Part shown: piece after piece, positions 1-8,752 of the stretch
Position numbering within the stretch: the stretch's first letter is position 1
Layout of the letters: every line of letters begins with the position of its first letter
Source: Acidobacteriota bacterium
GTDB taxonomy: Bacteria; Acidobacteriota; Blastocatellia; Pyrinomonadales; Pyrinomonadaceae
DNA length: 64,000 nucleotides
Direction: 5' to 3'
NCBI GenBank assembly: GCA_020199775.1
Contig: JAIVJZ010000043.1
Span: 44,659-108,658 of the forward strand
Translations under genes and position numbers: made by a program
The notes under the pieces: generated by a model
Told to the model about the DNA's origin: nothing
The model's database searches: none
The model's input: the letters and a program-made list of their open reading frames with translations, nothing else

Positions 1-1030
1 GCGTTTCGTTAATCGGGGCGGTAGCGAACACCCAGACGGTGTTGGCGAGTTGCTGACCCATGCGCTCGAACTGCGCGTAGGTGTCGGAGTGGCTGGTGCT
101 GACGCCGTCGAACGATTCGGATTCGGGGCGGCTGACAGTGCCCCACACGCCGATCAAATCGGCGTTGCGCGCGCCGCCTTGCGACACGTCGGCGATGCCG
201 GTGCCGGTGAGCAGGTGCTTGGGGATCGAGACGGCCACGGCCGACGCGTTGAAGCCGCCGAAGCCGTCGGAACCGCTCGTGCCGTCGGCGCGCGTCGGGC
301 GACCGCGCAACGGACCGAAGGAGGTGCTGGTGAAGCCGCGCGCCACGTCCTGCGTGTGCGTGAGCGCGTTCTCGGTGGTGGAGGAGTTCAGGCCGGTGCG
401 GAACACGAACTGCGCCACGTCCGTCTGGAACGAGTCGTCGGTGATACCCGCGAAGCACTTGACTCCGGCCTCGTCGGCCGTGCCGGCCGAACGACCGTTG
501 TAGGGGGCGATGTCGGGCAGCGTGCCGCTGGGGGCGATGAATCTGTCGCGCTCGTCATAAGGGATGGCGGCGTTGGCGCTGTAAACGGCATTGCCCGTAC
601 ACAACTTGCGGCCGTTCGCCAAATGACGGTTGCCGCGCGGGCCGGTCACGGCGGGCGCGCCGAGCACGACTTCGTAATGCTGCTGGCCGCGTCCGCCTTC
701 GAACTTGACCTGCATCACGAGGTCTTCGCGCGCGTCGCCGCCGTTATCAATCTTCATCTGATAGAGGTATTCTTCGCTGAAGCGCATGCTGGGGCTGAGG
801 GCGGGGTTGGTAAAGGGGTTGACGAGAAACGACAACACGACGTTGTTGTTGTTCGCCGGGTCGACGAAGGCGTACACGTCGGTGAAGTCGCCTTCGATAA
901 GGGCGTCAACGGCGAGCGAGTCGCGGTGGTCGGCGGCCTGTGCGGACGGGATGCCGCCGAAGTTGGAGGCGAGCATGCCTGCCGTTAAAATGGCCGACAT
1001 CGCGCGGCTGGCTAATTTCTTGAATTTCAT
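1..1030 (-). CDS. DUF4331 family secreted protein (3' part cut by window edge)
   Basis: The reading frame stays open to the window edge, so the C-terminus is missing; about 343 residues are visible. It starts with a signal peptide ending near AQA, followed by ADHRDSLA and a DVYAFVDP segment, which are hallmarks of DUF4331 proteins. The body has the family's long asparagine- and proline-rich stretches (VNPFTNP). The family is exported and of unknown biochemical function; members are usually around 500 residues. The ATG at 1030 was chosen because it begins the Lys-rich n-region of the signal peptide. A hairpin 100 bp upstream separates it from the lipoprotein gene behind it. The family call is firm; no function can be assigned. 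Confidence 0.85.
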   Translation of the reverse strand, partial: MKFKKLASRAMSAILTAGMLASNFGGIPSAQAADHRDSLAVDALIEGDFTDVYAFVDPANNNNVVLSFLVNPFTNPALSPSMRFSEEYLYQMKIDNGGDAREDLVMQVKFEGGRGQQHYEVVLGAPAVTGPRGNRHLANGRKLCTGNAVYSANAAIPYDERDRFIAPSGTLPDIAPYNGRSAGTADEAGVKCFAGITDDSFQTDVAQFVFRTGLNSSTTENALTHTQDVARGFTSTSFGPLRGRPTRADGTSGSDGFGGFNASAVAVSIPKHLLTGTGIADVSQGGARNADLIGVWGTVSRPESESFDGVSTSHSDTYAQFERMGQQLANTVWVFATAPINET

Positions 1031-1133
1031 GGGTTCTCCTTTGGCTATTGAATCGCCGCCTGTTTCGCGCTATGATGTCGTCGTTCAGCGAGACACCTTT
1101 GACGTGACAAACGACTGTAGGTTGTTTCATTAA

Positions 1134-1164
1134 GTCCCGCCATTACTTGCCGGTAATGACGGGG
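1134..1164 (-). terminator. Hairpin between the lipoprotein gene and the DUF4331 gene
   Basis: A 13-bp nearly perfect stem (CCATTAC against GTAATG at the loop side) lies between two minus-strand genes. It has no clear U-tract on the minus strand, so it may be a terminator for the upstream gene or simply a 5' leader hairpin of the downstream gene. Confidence 0.4.
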
Positions 1165-1252
1165 CTTCTTCTTTTACGTGGCAACTACTGAGGCAATTAC
1201 TTGAACGAGGTCTCTGTTTGCCGGTTCGGTTTGACCTGAGCCTGTCCAACGC

Positions 1253-1642
1253 TCAATCGGCAAACTTCCAATCACCGTCCTCTCGGACGAAGCGGAAACT
1301 TTCAATCTCATCTGAACCGGCCGACTTCACGTTGAGCGTCGCGGTCTCACCCTGAAAGTGGGCTGCGCTCGTTTGCGTCCGGTCGGGGCAGGTGATGTTG
1401 CTCATCATCTGCTTGAGCAAATCTTCGGGAACGAGATTGCTGTGCGCGGCCAGTGTTTGCAGGTTCGACCACTTGGCGGCGGCGAGCGTCTGTTTGTAGG
1501 CTTCCACATCTTTACGTTTGACGGCGTCGCAGGCTGAGGCCAGCGTGGCGGCCGGGTCGTTAGGGGTGCGGTCGCATGCGCCCGTGAAGAGCACGAGAAA
1601 CGTGAGAGCGAAAGAGAGAGCGGTCTGCTTTTCGTGTTTCAT
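1253..1642 (-). CDS. Small lipoprotein with an NTF2/DUF4878-like fold (putative)
   Basis: A 129-residue protein with a short basic n-region, a hydrophobic stretch and a lipobox LFTGAC, so Cys-23 is the probable lipidated residue. The mature part starts with a negatively charged, proline-containing linker, then a helical segment (ACDAVKRKDVEAYKQTL) and a beta-rich end (FVREDGDWKFAD). This order resembles DUF4878/SnoaL-like lipoproteins, in which a few helices precede a curved sheet ending in a GxWK motif. It is probably anchored to a membrane and faces the periplasm. No partner is visible. The lipoprotein assignment is firm; the fold is inferred from the C-terminal motif. Confidence 0.7.
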   Translation of the reverse strand: MKHEKQTALSFALTFLVLFTGACDRTPNDPAATLASACDAVKRKDVEAYKQTLAAAKWSNLQTLAAHSNLVPEDLLKQMMSNITCPDRTQTSAAHFQGETATLNVKSAGSDEIESFRFVREDGDWKFAD

Positions 1643-2091
1643 CTCACGTTCCTTTCTAAATGTGATCGCGGTGGGCGAGGTCGGTAACTAACTGGTCTCA
1701 GTCAACGCGCGCTTTTCGTGCCGTCGTGCGCTGCTGCTGCTGCGGCGGCGGCGGCGGCGGTCGTCCACCTGTCGGATGATTCGGTGGCCGCCTCTTCGGT
1801 CAATGTTTTTAAGGAGCTTGTAAACAGGAGCACTTATCTCACGCGGACGAAAAACAGTCTACGAGGAGAATGAGAAAAGGCGGCGGGGGAATTCCCTTGT
1901 CGGACGGGGAATAAAAAATCGCGTCGGCGGGGAATAAGAATGCGTCGGTCAGGTATGCGGCGGCGGAGCGAATAGCATTCACTTGATGGCGCATGAGCGT
2001 ACCGGCGCGCGACGCGAGGGGCATCGGGAGGCGGGCGGAGTGGTGGCGTCGTCGTTATTGATGCGGCGGTGTCGTTATTGATCTTGCAGCG
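1643..2091. other. Intergenic region with low-complexity GCT/GCG run and a promoter-like site
   Basis: No convincing gene. The stretch holds a (GCT)n(GCG)n run near 1731-1762, a GGGGGAATTCCC palindrome near 1886 and two GGGAATAA blocks. Only the second (1930) has the full ECF-type promoter spacing. A small reading frame of about 31 codons follows that promoter at 1990, but it has no support. Close to the response-regulator stop codon an 18-bp segment is duplicated in tandem. Confidence 0.5.
1930..1956 (+). promoter_or_regulatory. ECF-type promoter motif GGGAATAA-N15-GTAT (orphan copy)
   Basis: GGGAATAA at 1930-1937 and GTAT at 1953-1956 are separated by exactly 15 nt, as at the four promoters of the sigma/redox island. 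No plus-strand gene follows; transcription from here would run antisense into the end of the response-regulator gene. It could drive a small RNA or be a chance match. Confidence 0.45.
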
Positions 2092-2745
2092 TTATTGATC
2101 TTGCAGCCAGCCGCGGTGCAATGCGTAGCGGACGACCTCGACGCGATTCTTGAGGCCGAGTTTCTCCATGATCTTCGACTTGTGGCCTTCGACGGTCTTG
2201 ACGCTGATGTTGAGCCGCACGGCGATCTCCTTGTTGCTGTGACCCCACGCAATGAGGCGCAGCACTTCTTCCTCGCGCTCGCTCAGGTCGCCGCCCTGCA
2301 CAGACTCTCTGGATGATTGGCGACCCACATAGCTCGTCACGATCTTGCTCGCGATCTCCGGGTCGATGTAGATGCCGCCCGCCGCGACGACGCGGATCGC
2401 GCGGATCAACTCGGCGGCGGCGGCGCGCTTCAGCATGTAGCCGGAGACGCCCGCTTGCAGCATTTGTTGAAGGAACCCTTTGTCCTCGTGCGCCGTCAGG
2501 ATTAACACTTTGACGTTCGGCACGTCGCGTTTGATCCGCTCGGTCGCCTGCACGCCGTTGAGGTCGGGCATGGTGATGTCGAGAATGAGGATGTCGGGCT
2601 GAAGCGATTTGACCTTGTGCCACGCTTCGCGCCCGTCGCCGGCCTCGCCGATGACCTCCATGTCAGCCTGCCCGTTGATGAGTCCTTTGACGCCGTCGCG
2701 GATCAACGCATGGTCGTCGGCGAGCAGCACGCGTAGTTTATTCAT
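2092..2745 (-). CDS. NarL/FixJ-family response regulator
   Basis: A 217-residue response regulator. The receiver domain (about 1-120) shows the acidic pair DD near residue 10, the phospho-acceptor Asp in DILILDITMPDLNG, the conserved Thr in ILTAHE and the Lys in MLKRA. A LuxR-type HTH occupies the C-terminus (LSEREEEVLRLIAWGHSNKEIA ends near VEGHKSKIMEKLGL). The ATG at 2745 overlaps the end of the kinase gene by 8 bp, so the two are translationally coupled and the kinase is the likely phosphodonor. The frame is open further upstream, but that part only shadows the kinase. Targets cannot be read from the sequence. Confidence 0.93.
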   Translation of the reverse strand: MNKLRVLLADDHALIRDGVKGLINGQADMEVIGEAGDGREAWHKVKSLQPDILILDITMPDLNGVQATERIKRDVPNVKVLILTAHEDKGFLQQMLQAGVSGYMLKRAAAAELIRAIRVVAAGGIYIDPEIASKIVTSYVGRQSSRESVQGGDLSEREEEVLRLIAWGHSNKEIAVRLNISVKTVEGHKSKIMEKLGLKNRVEVVRYALHRGWLQDQ

Positions 2746-5700
2746 GGTTCGCGGCCTCCATGATTCCCACCGGAACGGGCATGCGCACGTAGAGGGTGGT
2801 GCCCTGTCCCGGCGCTGACTCGATGTCGAGCGCGCCGCCCACGAGCGCGGCCCGCTCCCGCATTCCCAACACCCCCAGTCGCCGCTCGGCAACCGGCACG
2901 CGCCCCAACGCCTCCACGTCAAAACCCTTCCCGTCGTCTTCGACAATGGCGAGCAAGTGGTCTTGGCGTTGTTCGAGGATGACGCTGACGTGGCGCGCTT
3001 CGGCGTGGCGGAGAATGTTGGTCAACGCCTCCTGCGCGATCCGGTAGACGGTCGTTTCAATCTGGGGCGGCAGCCTGCGCTTGGTCACGCCGAGGCTATG
3101 AAAGTCGGCGGGCACGCGCGCGCGCTCAGACCATTCTTCGACATAGTTCGAGAGCGCGGTGAGCAGGCCGAGGTCGTCCAACATGGCGGGGCGCAACTCC
3201 CAAGCGAGGCGATGCAGCTCTTTCCCCAGTTGCTCGACGGAGTCGTGCAATTGTCCGAGCCGCGCAACGGCCGACGGAGACGGCGGCGGCTGCAAATTTT
3301 TCAAGCCGCTGAGTCCGAGCATGATGGCGGTGAGGTGCTGCCCGGTCTGGTCGTGGAGTTCGCGCGCGATGCGACGGCGTTCGTCCTCCTGCGCCGTCAC
3401 GAGTTGTCGCGTCCACTCGGCACGCGCCTCTTCGGCGCGCTTGCGCTCGGTGATATCGCGCGAGGTGGAGAGCAGTCGTTCGACCCGCCCTTCGGCATCC
3501 GTGATCGGCGTCACCACCACGTCCCACCATTTGGGCGTGCCCTGCGTCGTCGGGCAAAAGCCTTGAAACGAACCGATGCCGCCCGCCTTCGCCTTCACGA
3601 TTGCGTCACGCGCGTGTTGTTGTTCGGCCTCTTCCCAGAAACTCACCCAGTCACAGTTGAGGTAGCTCGCAAAGTCGCACATCTCAAGCAGCTTTTGCCC
3701 GTTCGGGTTGACGTACAGGAGCCGCCCTTCGAGATCGAGCACCTTGATGCAGTCGCTGCTGCTCTCGATAATTCTGGCGTTGAACTCCTCGCTCTGGCGC
3801 AGGGCATTCTCCGTCCGCTTGCGTTCGGCGACCTCGGCCTGCAAGCCGCGGTTGGCTTCGCCTAGTTCGGCGGTGCGTTCTACGACGCGCACTTCCAACT
3901 CGTCGTGCGCTTCTTTGAGCGCGGCCTCGGCGCGTTTGCGAACGGCAAACTGGCCGATCTGGCTGCCGATGGTGGACATCATGTTCAGCAGTTCATGGTC
4001 GGGCGGGCGCACCTCGGTGCAGAAGAACTCCATCACGCCGAGAATCTCTTCGCCGAGGATGACGGGAAAGCCGACGGCCGCGTGCAACCCCTCGCGCGCG
4101 GCAATCGAGGAGCGCGGAAACCGGCTGTCGCTGGCTATGTCGGCGACCCACAGCGGGCGGCGGCTAGCCCAGACGTGACTCGGAAATCCCGTGTTTCGCG
4201 GAAAGGCCGCGGTGCGGCTGACGTGCTCGAATTCGGTCGCCTGCAAATTGTCGTCGCACCATATTTCCACGCACCGCAACACATCGCTTTCTTGATCGAC
4301 GAACCAGAGCGCGCCGAGTTTCAACCCCAGACTCTCGCAGATGGCGCGCAGGATGCGCTCCGTGGCCTCGTTCAACGTGGCGGCCTCGGCCAGTACGCGT
4401 GTGATGGCGAATTGCGCCGTCAAGCGACGCTCGGAACGTTTGTGCTCCGTGATGTCGCTCGTCAGAGAGAGGATGCAGCGTTCGCCGCCGACCTCGATAA
4501 TCTCCGCCGAGAACAATCCCGTCCGCACATCGCCCGACTTCATGCGGAAGTTGACCACCGCTTCGCTGATCCGGCCCGCGTCTTCCAGCACGCCCACCAG
4601 CCGCAGACCCTCGCGCGGGTCGTCCCAGAGGTTCAACTCAAGCGTGCTGTGGCCGATGATCTCTTCGCGTGTGTACTTCGTCACCTTGAGGAAACTGTCG
4701 TTGACATAGAGATAGCTCCCGTCCTCCAGACGGTTGATCGACATCGGCACGGGGCTCACGTTGAAGGCTTTGAAGAAACGCTCCTCGGAAGCGCGCAGGG
4801 CGGCCTCGCCGAGTTTGCGCTCGGTGATGTCGGCCGCGATCCCGGCGATGCGGTAGACTTGCCCGGACTCATCAGCGATGGGGAAGGCGCGGTCGTGTAT
4901 CCAGCGCAGCGCGCCGTCGGGGCGCGTGATGCAATACTCTTCGTCGTAAGTCCCCACCGGCTGCTTGTTCAGGACGGCCTCGCGGACTCGCTCGCGGTCG
5001 TCCGGGTGGACGGCCTCAAGCCAGGAATCCGGCGCGTCGTAGAGATTTTCGCACGGCCTCCCCCAGACCCTCTCGTAACCTCCGCTGACATAGATCAAGC
5101 CTTTGTCCGACATGTCGCTCAGCCAGAAAACCTCTTTGATGTTTTCGGCCAACTGGCGGAATCGCTCCTCGCTCTCGCGCAACTCGTCCTCGGCGCGCTT
5201 GCGCTCCGTGATGTCGTGGACGACGACGAGGAGGCCGATGATCGCCCCCTTCGCATCGCGCAGCGGGCTGTACCTTGAGGATGTCCAACCCGTCTTGTCC
5301 GTGTGCGGGATCGAATACGCGATGTCGGGCAGAGAGACGACTTCGCCGCCGAGCGCGCGCCGCAGCAGCGGCTCGACCTCCTGCGCGCGCAGGAACGGGA
5401 ACAAATCGAAAGGCGATCTGCCCAACACCTTTTCCGCGCGCAGCCCGGTCACCTCCTCCATGTAAGGATTCCACACAACGTACCTGAGTTCGCGGTCATA
5501 AACGATGATGCCTTCGCGCGCGCTGGCGATGATCTGTTTGTTGAACTCGTTGGATTCCAGGAGCGCCTCTTCGGCGTGTTTGCGCGCGGAGATGTCGCGG
5601 ATGATGGCTTGCAGCATCCCCGTCTCCGTCATCCGGCCGCTGATCTCGACCGGCAGGAACGTGCCGTCCCTGCGCCGCAGACGGCGTTCGGTGATGAGCG

Positions 5701-6352
5701 ATTTGCCGGCGCGCAACTCTTCGAAGCGGATGGGCGCAACGGCTAGGTCTTCGGCGAGCACGAAGTCGCGCACGTTGAGGCGCAGCATTTCCTCGCGCGT
5801 GTAGTCGAGCATCTCGCAGAGTTTCGAGTTCACGTCGATGAAGTTGCCGTCCAGATCGTAAGTGTGGATACCGTCGGACGCGTGCTCCATGAGCAGGCGG
5901 TATTTATTCTCGCTCTGCTTCAACTCCTGCTCCGCTCTCCTGCTTTCGGTGATGTTCAGGTGGGACACGACGACGCACGCGGGACGATTGCGTAGCGGCT
6001 CGACGGACATTAAGAACCATCGTTCCTCGCCCGGCGAGCGGCAGGGGTACTCAAGCGCGAAGCGCGTGGTCGAACCGTCGAGCACGGCGCGGATGCCGGC
6101 GAGCGCGGCCTGCGCTTCGGCTGCGTCCGCGCCCGACGCGCGCCCGTAGGCGTCGAAGTAACTCGTGCCGACGGGCGCACCACCGTTCTCGTCGGCGAAA
6201 CGCGTCCATGCTTCGTTGACGGCGATGATGCGGCCGCGATTATCCAGCACCGCGATCTGCGTCGAGAGCGAGTCGCAGATCGCGCGATGTAGGGCATCTT
6301 CAGCCCCTACAGCCAGATCGCCCCGTGTCACTTCTTCCACATCATTTTTCAT
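2738..6352 (-). CDS. Soluble multi-PAS/GAF sensor histidine kinase (HisKA_3 type)
   Basis: A 1204-residue kinase without an obvious membrane segment, so probably cytoplasmic. In order: six PAS/PAC units at roughly 20-140, 145-265, 268-390, 395-515, 520-640 and 855-975, each ending in a DITERKRAE-type linker. A GAF domain lies near 650-800, with a coiled coil (LEVRVVERTAELGEANRG) after it. The HisKA_3 helix follows with phospho-His in RELHDQTGQ near residue 1000. The HATPase domain has an N-box (EALTNILRHA) and G boxes (DDGKGFD, LGVLGMRERA). This subclass pairs with NarL-type regulators, and its partner is the overlapping downstream gene. The stacked PAS domains suggest redox, gas or small-ligand sensing; no cofactor-binding residue can be assigned by eye. 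Confidence 0.93.
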   Translation of the reverse strand: MKNDVEEVTRGDLAVGAEDALHRAICDSLSTQIAVLDNRGRIIAVNEAWTRFADENGGAPVGTSYFDAYGRASGADAAEAQAALAGIRAVLDGSTTRFALEYPCRSPGEERWFLMSVEPLRNRPACVVVSHLNITESRRAEQELKQSENKYRLLMEHASDGIHTYDLDGNFIDVNSKLCEMLDYTREEMLRLNVRDFVLAEDLAVAPIRFEELRAGKSLITERRLRRRDGTFLPVEISGRMTETGMLQAIIRDISARKHAEEALLESNEFNKQIIASAREGIIVYDRELRYVVWNPYMEEVTGLRAEKVLGRSPFDLFPFLRAQEVEPLLRRALGGEVVSLPDIAYSIPHTDKTGWTSSRYSPLRDAKGAIIGLLVVVHDITERKRAEDELRESEERFRQLAENIKEVFWLSDMSDKGLIYVSGGYERVWGRPCENLYDAPDSWLEAVHPDDRERVREAVLNKQPVGTYDEEYCITRPDGALRWIHDRAFPIADESGQVYRIAGIAADITERKLGEAALRASEERFFKAFNVSPVPMSINRLEDGSYLYVNDSFLKVTKYTREEIIGHSTLELNLWDDPREGLRLVGVLEDAGRISEAVVNFRMKSGDVRTGLFSAEIIEVGGERCILSLTSDITEHKRSERRLTAQFAITRVLAEAATLNEATERILRAICESLGLKLGALWFVDQESDVLRCVEIWCDDNLQATEFEHVSRTAAFPRNTGFPSHVWASRRPLWVADIASDSRFPRSSIAAREGLHAAVGFPVILGEEILGVMEFFCTEVRPPDHELLNMMSTIGSQIGQFAVRKRAEAALKEAHDELEVRVVERTAELGEANRGLQAEVAERKRTENALRQSEEFNARIIESSSDCIKVLDLEGRLLYVNPNGQKLLEMCDFASYLNCDWVSFWEEAEQQHARDAIVKAKAGGIGSFQGFCPTTQGTPKWWDVVVTPITDAEGRVERLLSTSRDITERKRAEEARAEWTRQLVTAQEDERRRIARELHDQTGQHLTAIMLGLSGLKNLQPPPSPSAVARLGQLHDSVEQLGKELHRLAWELRPAMLDDLGLLTALSNYVEEWSERARVPADFHSLGVTKRRLPPQIETTVYRIAQEALTNILRHAEARHVSVILEQRQDHLLAIVEDDGKGFDVEALGRVPVAERRLGVLGMRERAALVGGALDIESAPGQGTTLYVRMPVPVGIMEAANHE

Positions 6353-6728
6353 AGATGAACGCCTTACTCAATACCGGTGGGAAACACGTCGGGCGACGTG
6401 CACGAGTTGACAGTTATCATATCACTCGCGGCTCTCAAGCGATTCCGGCCGGAGGGAGCGGCCTGCCTGCATGCCTGATGCGTTGTCGCGCGAGGGAAGA
6501 TTTGTCCGGCCCTTTTGCCTCGGGCCATGCGGTCGCGGCGCAGGCCGGGGCATCAGACTATAAAACTCAGTTGTAATGCGGGGGCATGTGGAAACAGTAA
6601 TATATTTGTCGCGGTTGAAATGACGACTAATTCTGTCAGTCGCTCGTCTTAAGGCACGCTGCAAGATTTTGTCACAGCGCAATCCCAGGCAAGCATTTCG
6701 GCGGCGTCGCCCGCCGAGCACAACTTTT
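6353..6728. other. Intergenic region between kinase and anti-sigma genes
   Basis: No gene is supported. A small GC-rich hairpin at 6698-6717 (TCGGCGG/CCGCCGA) lies just past the anti-sigma stop codon and may end that transcript. The rest presumably carries the kinase promoter, which I cannot define. Confidence 0.4.
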
Positions 6729-7715
6729 TCAGGCGGCATTCTCTGAGCGCGCGATGTGCTCTTGAACCGAAGCGGCGAAGGCGCGCGCGACGGCCAAATT
6801 TTCGGCCTCGCTCAAATCCGACACGACGAAGACGCCGTGGCGGGCGGTCTCGAAACACGAGACTTGATATTGCCCGCTGCGTGAACACGCGATGACCTGT
6901 CGTCCCGCCTCGTCCGGCGACGCGCTCTGCCCCGCGTGCGCCTCCGTCTCGTCATGCTTGTGCTCGGCGACGAGGAACGAGACGACGCGGCCGCGATGTT
7001 TGAGCACCACGTGGGCGAAGCGTTGGCCTTTGAACACGCAGGAGTGAGATTCGATAAATTCAAATTGTCCCGTCAAATCTTCGCTCCGGGTTTTAATCAC
7101 GCTCGTCAGATTGGTGAACGCAGGGTCGTACTTGCGCCCGGCCTCTTCCAGATCAATCGGGTCTTCCGCGAGGTTGAACTTGATGGCGCAATCCCTGTGG
7201 TCTCCGGCGGCGGCCTCACTCAGCGCGAAGCTGGCATGACGCATGCCCGGCGACCCCTGAGGCTGCGACGACGAGGACTCGCCCCCCGCAACTTTTCCCG
7301 TCGCAGTGGGGCGTGTGTCTCCCCCGGTCACGGCGACACCGGCGGGCAGAGGTTGCGGACTCCGGCGTTGTTGCAGCGCGAAGAGTCCGATCCCGACGGC
7401 GATGAGCAGCGAAGCCGCGACGGCGACAGGCCACCCGCCGATGCGCCCGAACAAGTCGGGCTGCGCCCGCGCCTCGCCGTGAGCCTGCGAGCGCAGGTCG
7501 GCGTGCAGCCGCCGGGCAAATTCCGGCCGCACGCCGACCTCGGCGTCGCCGTAGAAGGCGGCGCGCAGCCGTGCGCGCAACTCGCGCCGCGCGGCGAGTT
7601 CGCGGCGGCAGGCGGCGCAACCTTCAAGGTGCTGGAGCACTTCGTGGTTGGTCTCGACCAGCAACTCGTCGCCGAGGTACGAATCGGCGATGTCATAGAA
7701 ATCACTACACTCCAT
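6729..7715 (-). CDS. Zinc-finger anti-sigma factor, membrane anchored
   Basis: A 328-residue protein that begins with a zf-HC2 anti-sigma domain: HLEGCAACRREL gives the HxxxCxxC zinc ligands near residues 28-36. A single membrane helix (WPVAVAASLLIAVGIGLFAL) follows near 115-135, after a charged linker. The rest is a periplasmic domain of about 190 residues with two Cys (HRDCAIKFNL, HSCVFKGQRF) and a C-terminal VVSDLSEAENLAVARAFA segment. The cytoplasmic finger should hold the ECF sigma factor encoded 35 bp upstream in the same operon. The Cys-containing outer domain may sense oxidants or thiol status, which is an inference from the redox genes controlled by the same promoter motif. Confidence 0.88.
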   Translation of the reverse strand: MECSDFYDIADSYLGDELLVETNHEVLQHLEGCAACRRELAARRELRARLRAAFYGDAEVGVRPEFARRLHADLRSQAHGEARAQPDLFGRIGGWPVAVAASLLIAVGIGLFALQQRRSPQPLPAGVAVTGGDTRPTATGKVAGGESSSSQPQGSPGMRHASFALSEAAAGDHRDCAIKFNLAEDPIDLEEAGRKYDPAFTNLTSVIKTRSEDLTGQFEFIESHSCVFKGQRFAHVVLKHRGRVVSFLVAEHKHDETEAHAGQSASPDEAGRQVIACSRSGQYQVSCFETARHGVFVVSDLSEAENLAVARAFAASVQEHIARSENAA

Positions 7716-7750
7716 TTAACTTTCTCTCTCCTGACTATCTTTCTCCCGGC

Positions 7751-8344
7751 TCATCCGGAAAAAGGCAACACCTGACTGCTCGCCCCGCCGTCGCCCTCGC
7801 GCCCGATGCCGTGCGCGTCGGCGCAATTTCCCAGCTCCGCGCGAAGTAGTTTTCGCCCGCGGTGCAGCCGCGACATGACCGTGCCGATGGGCACGCCGAG
7901 GGCTTCGGAAATCTCTTTGTAAGCCATGTCCTCCACGTCCGAGAGGATCACGACCTCCTGAAACTGCACGGGCAGCGCGCGCAAGGCGTTGAGGATGTCT
8001 TCGTCCGTAATGCCCTGCGGCGTGGGCGGCATGAAGGCCACCGTCGCGGCGATCCGCTCTTCGCTGTCGCTGACGAGGCGAAGCTTCGACCCGGCGCGCA
8101 GCCGCTTGCTGTTCATGTGGTACATGATCGAGATGAGCCACGCGCGACAATTCGTGCCCCGCTTGAAGCGGTGAAACGATGCGAGCGCCTGTGCAAAAGT
8201 CTCCTGCACGAGGTCTTCGGCCTCCGTGCGGTTGCGCACGAGCCACATCGCGATGCGAAACAGGTCGTCGAGGTAAGGCATCGCTTCGCTCTCGAAGGCC
8301 GCCCACTGATCCTCGCGCTTTGTCTGTCTTGTGAACTTGAACAT
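7751..8344 (-). CDS. ECF RNA polymerase sigma factor
   Basis: A 197-residue sigma-70 family ECF factor. Region 2 is clear ([30 protein letters not shown], with the DLVQETF helix) and so is region 4 ([44 protein letters not shown]-like HTH). The frame also opens at a GTG at 8401, but that codon lies inside the promoter motif at 8407-8433, so the ATG at 8344 is the start. The gene is followed 35 bp later by its anti-sigma factor. The copy of GGGAATAA-N15-GTAT in front of it implies autoregulation, and identical motifs precede the neighbouring redox operons. Confidence 0.93.
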   Translation of the reverse strand: [197 protein letters not shown]

Positions 8345-8406
8345 AGAACTCAGCCGAATCCGGCGACCAACTCGAAACGTCGGGATGCAACTCCCGCACA
8401 CGGATC

Positions 8407-8433
8407 ATACCCGCGCGCCTCCGAATTATTCCC
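8407..8433 (-). promoter_or_regulatory. ECF promoter of the sigma/anti-sigma operon (GGGAATAA-N15-GTAT)
   Basis: On the minus strand GGGAATAA (8433-8426) is followed after exactly 15 nt by GTAT (8410-8407), 63 nt before the sigma ATG. The block content and spacing match three other island promoters, which argues that the sigma factor transcribes its own gene. Confidence 0.75.
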
Positions 8434-8515
8434 CGAAACACTCTTCTTTGTTTTTGCGCCCCCTCTTATGGTCTCGCATTGTTTCGCCGAGGGCGGGAGA
8501 GATTATTCAGGGGGC

Positions 8516-8542
8516 GGGAATAAAAGACGGCGGAACTTGTAT
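8516..8542 (+). promoter_or_regulatory. ECF promoter of the Trx/CcdA/ResA operon (GGGAATAA-N15-GTAT)
   Basis: GGGAATAA at 8516-8523 and GTAT at 8539-8542, with a 15-nt spacer. It faces the thioredoxin gene at 8753 and is back to back with the sigma promoter. Confidence 0.75.
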
Positions 8543-8557
8543 CACTGTAACGGCAAC

Positions 8558-8641
8558 GCGAAAAAGGTCAAGGCTTCATTGGCGTCGGAACGCACAAGTC
8601 CCTTTCGCAAGATCGGCGAATAAAGTTTTGACCTTTTTCGC
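8558..8641. repeat. 14-bp perfect inverted repeat in the thioredoxin leader
   Basis: GCGAAAAAGGTCAA at 8558-8571 recurs inverted at 8628-8641, 56 bp apart, inside the predicted 5' leader of the thioredoxin operon. It could form a long-range hairpin in the mRNA or be two operator half-sites. Confidence 0.5.
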
Positions 8642-8752
8642 TGTGGCCGCCGTCGCCGCCACGACACCTCGCCGGGAGATGTCGAGACGCGGGTCGTGCC
8701 GCTCGCCACAACTAAGAAATTTCAACTTTAACCAACAATTTTGGAGGAGAAC

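Noticed and set aside
50..988. 312-codon plus-strand frame
   Set aside because: It is the complement of the DUF4331 gene, which has a signal peptide and family motifs; the plus-strand product is Arg/Gly/Val-rich with no domain.
2957..3865. Plus-strand frames of about 300 codons opposite the histidine kinase
   Set aside because: Shadows of a kinase with clear PAS, GAF and HATPase motifs.
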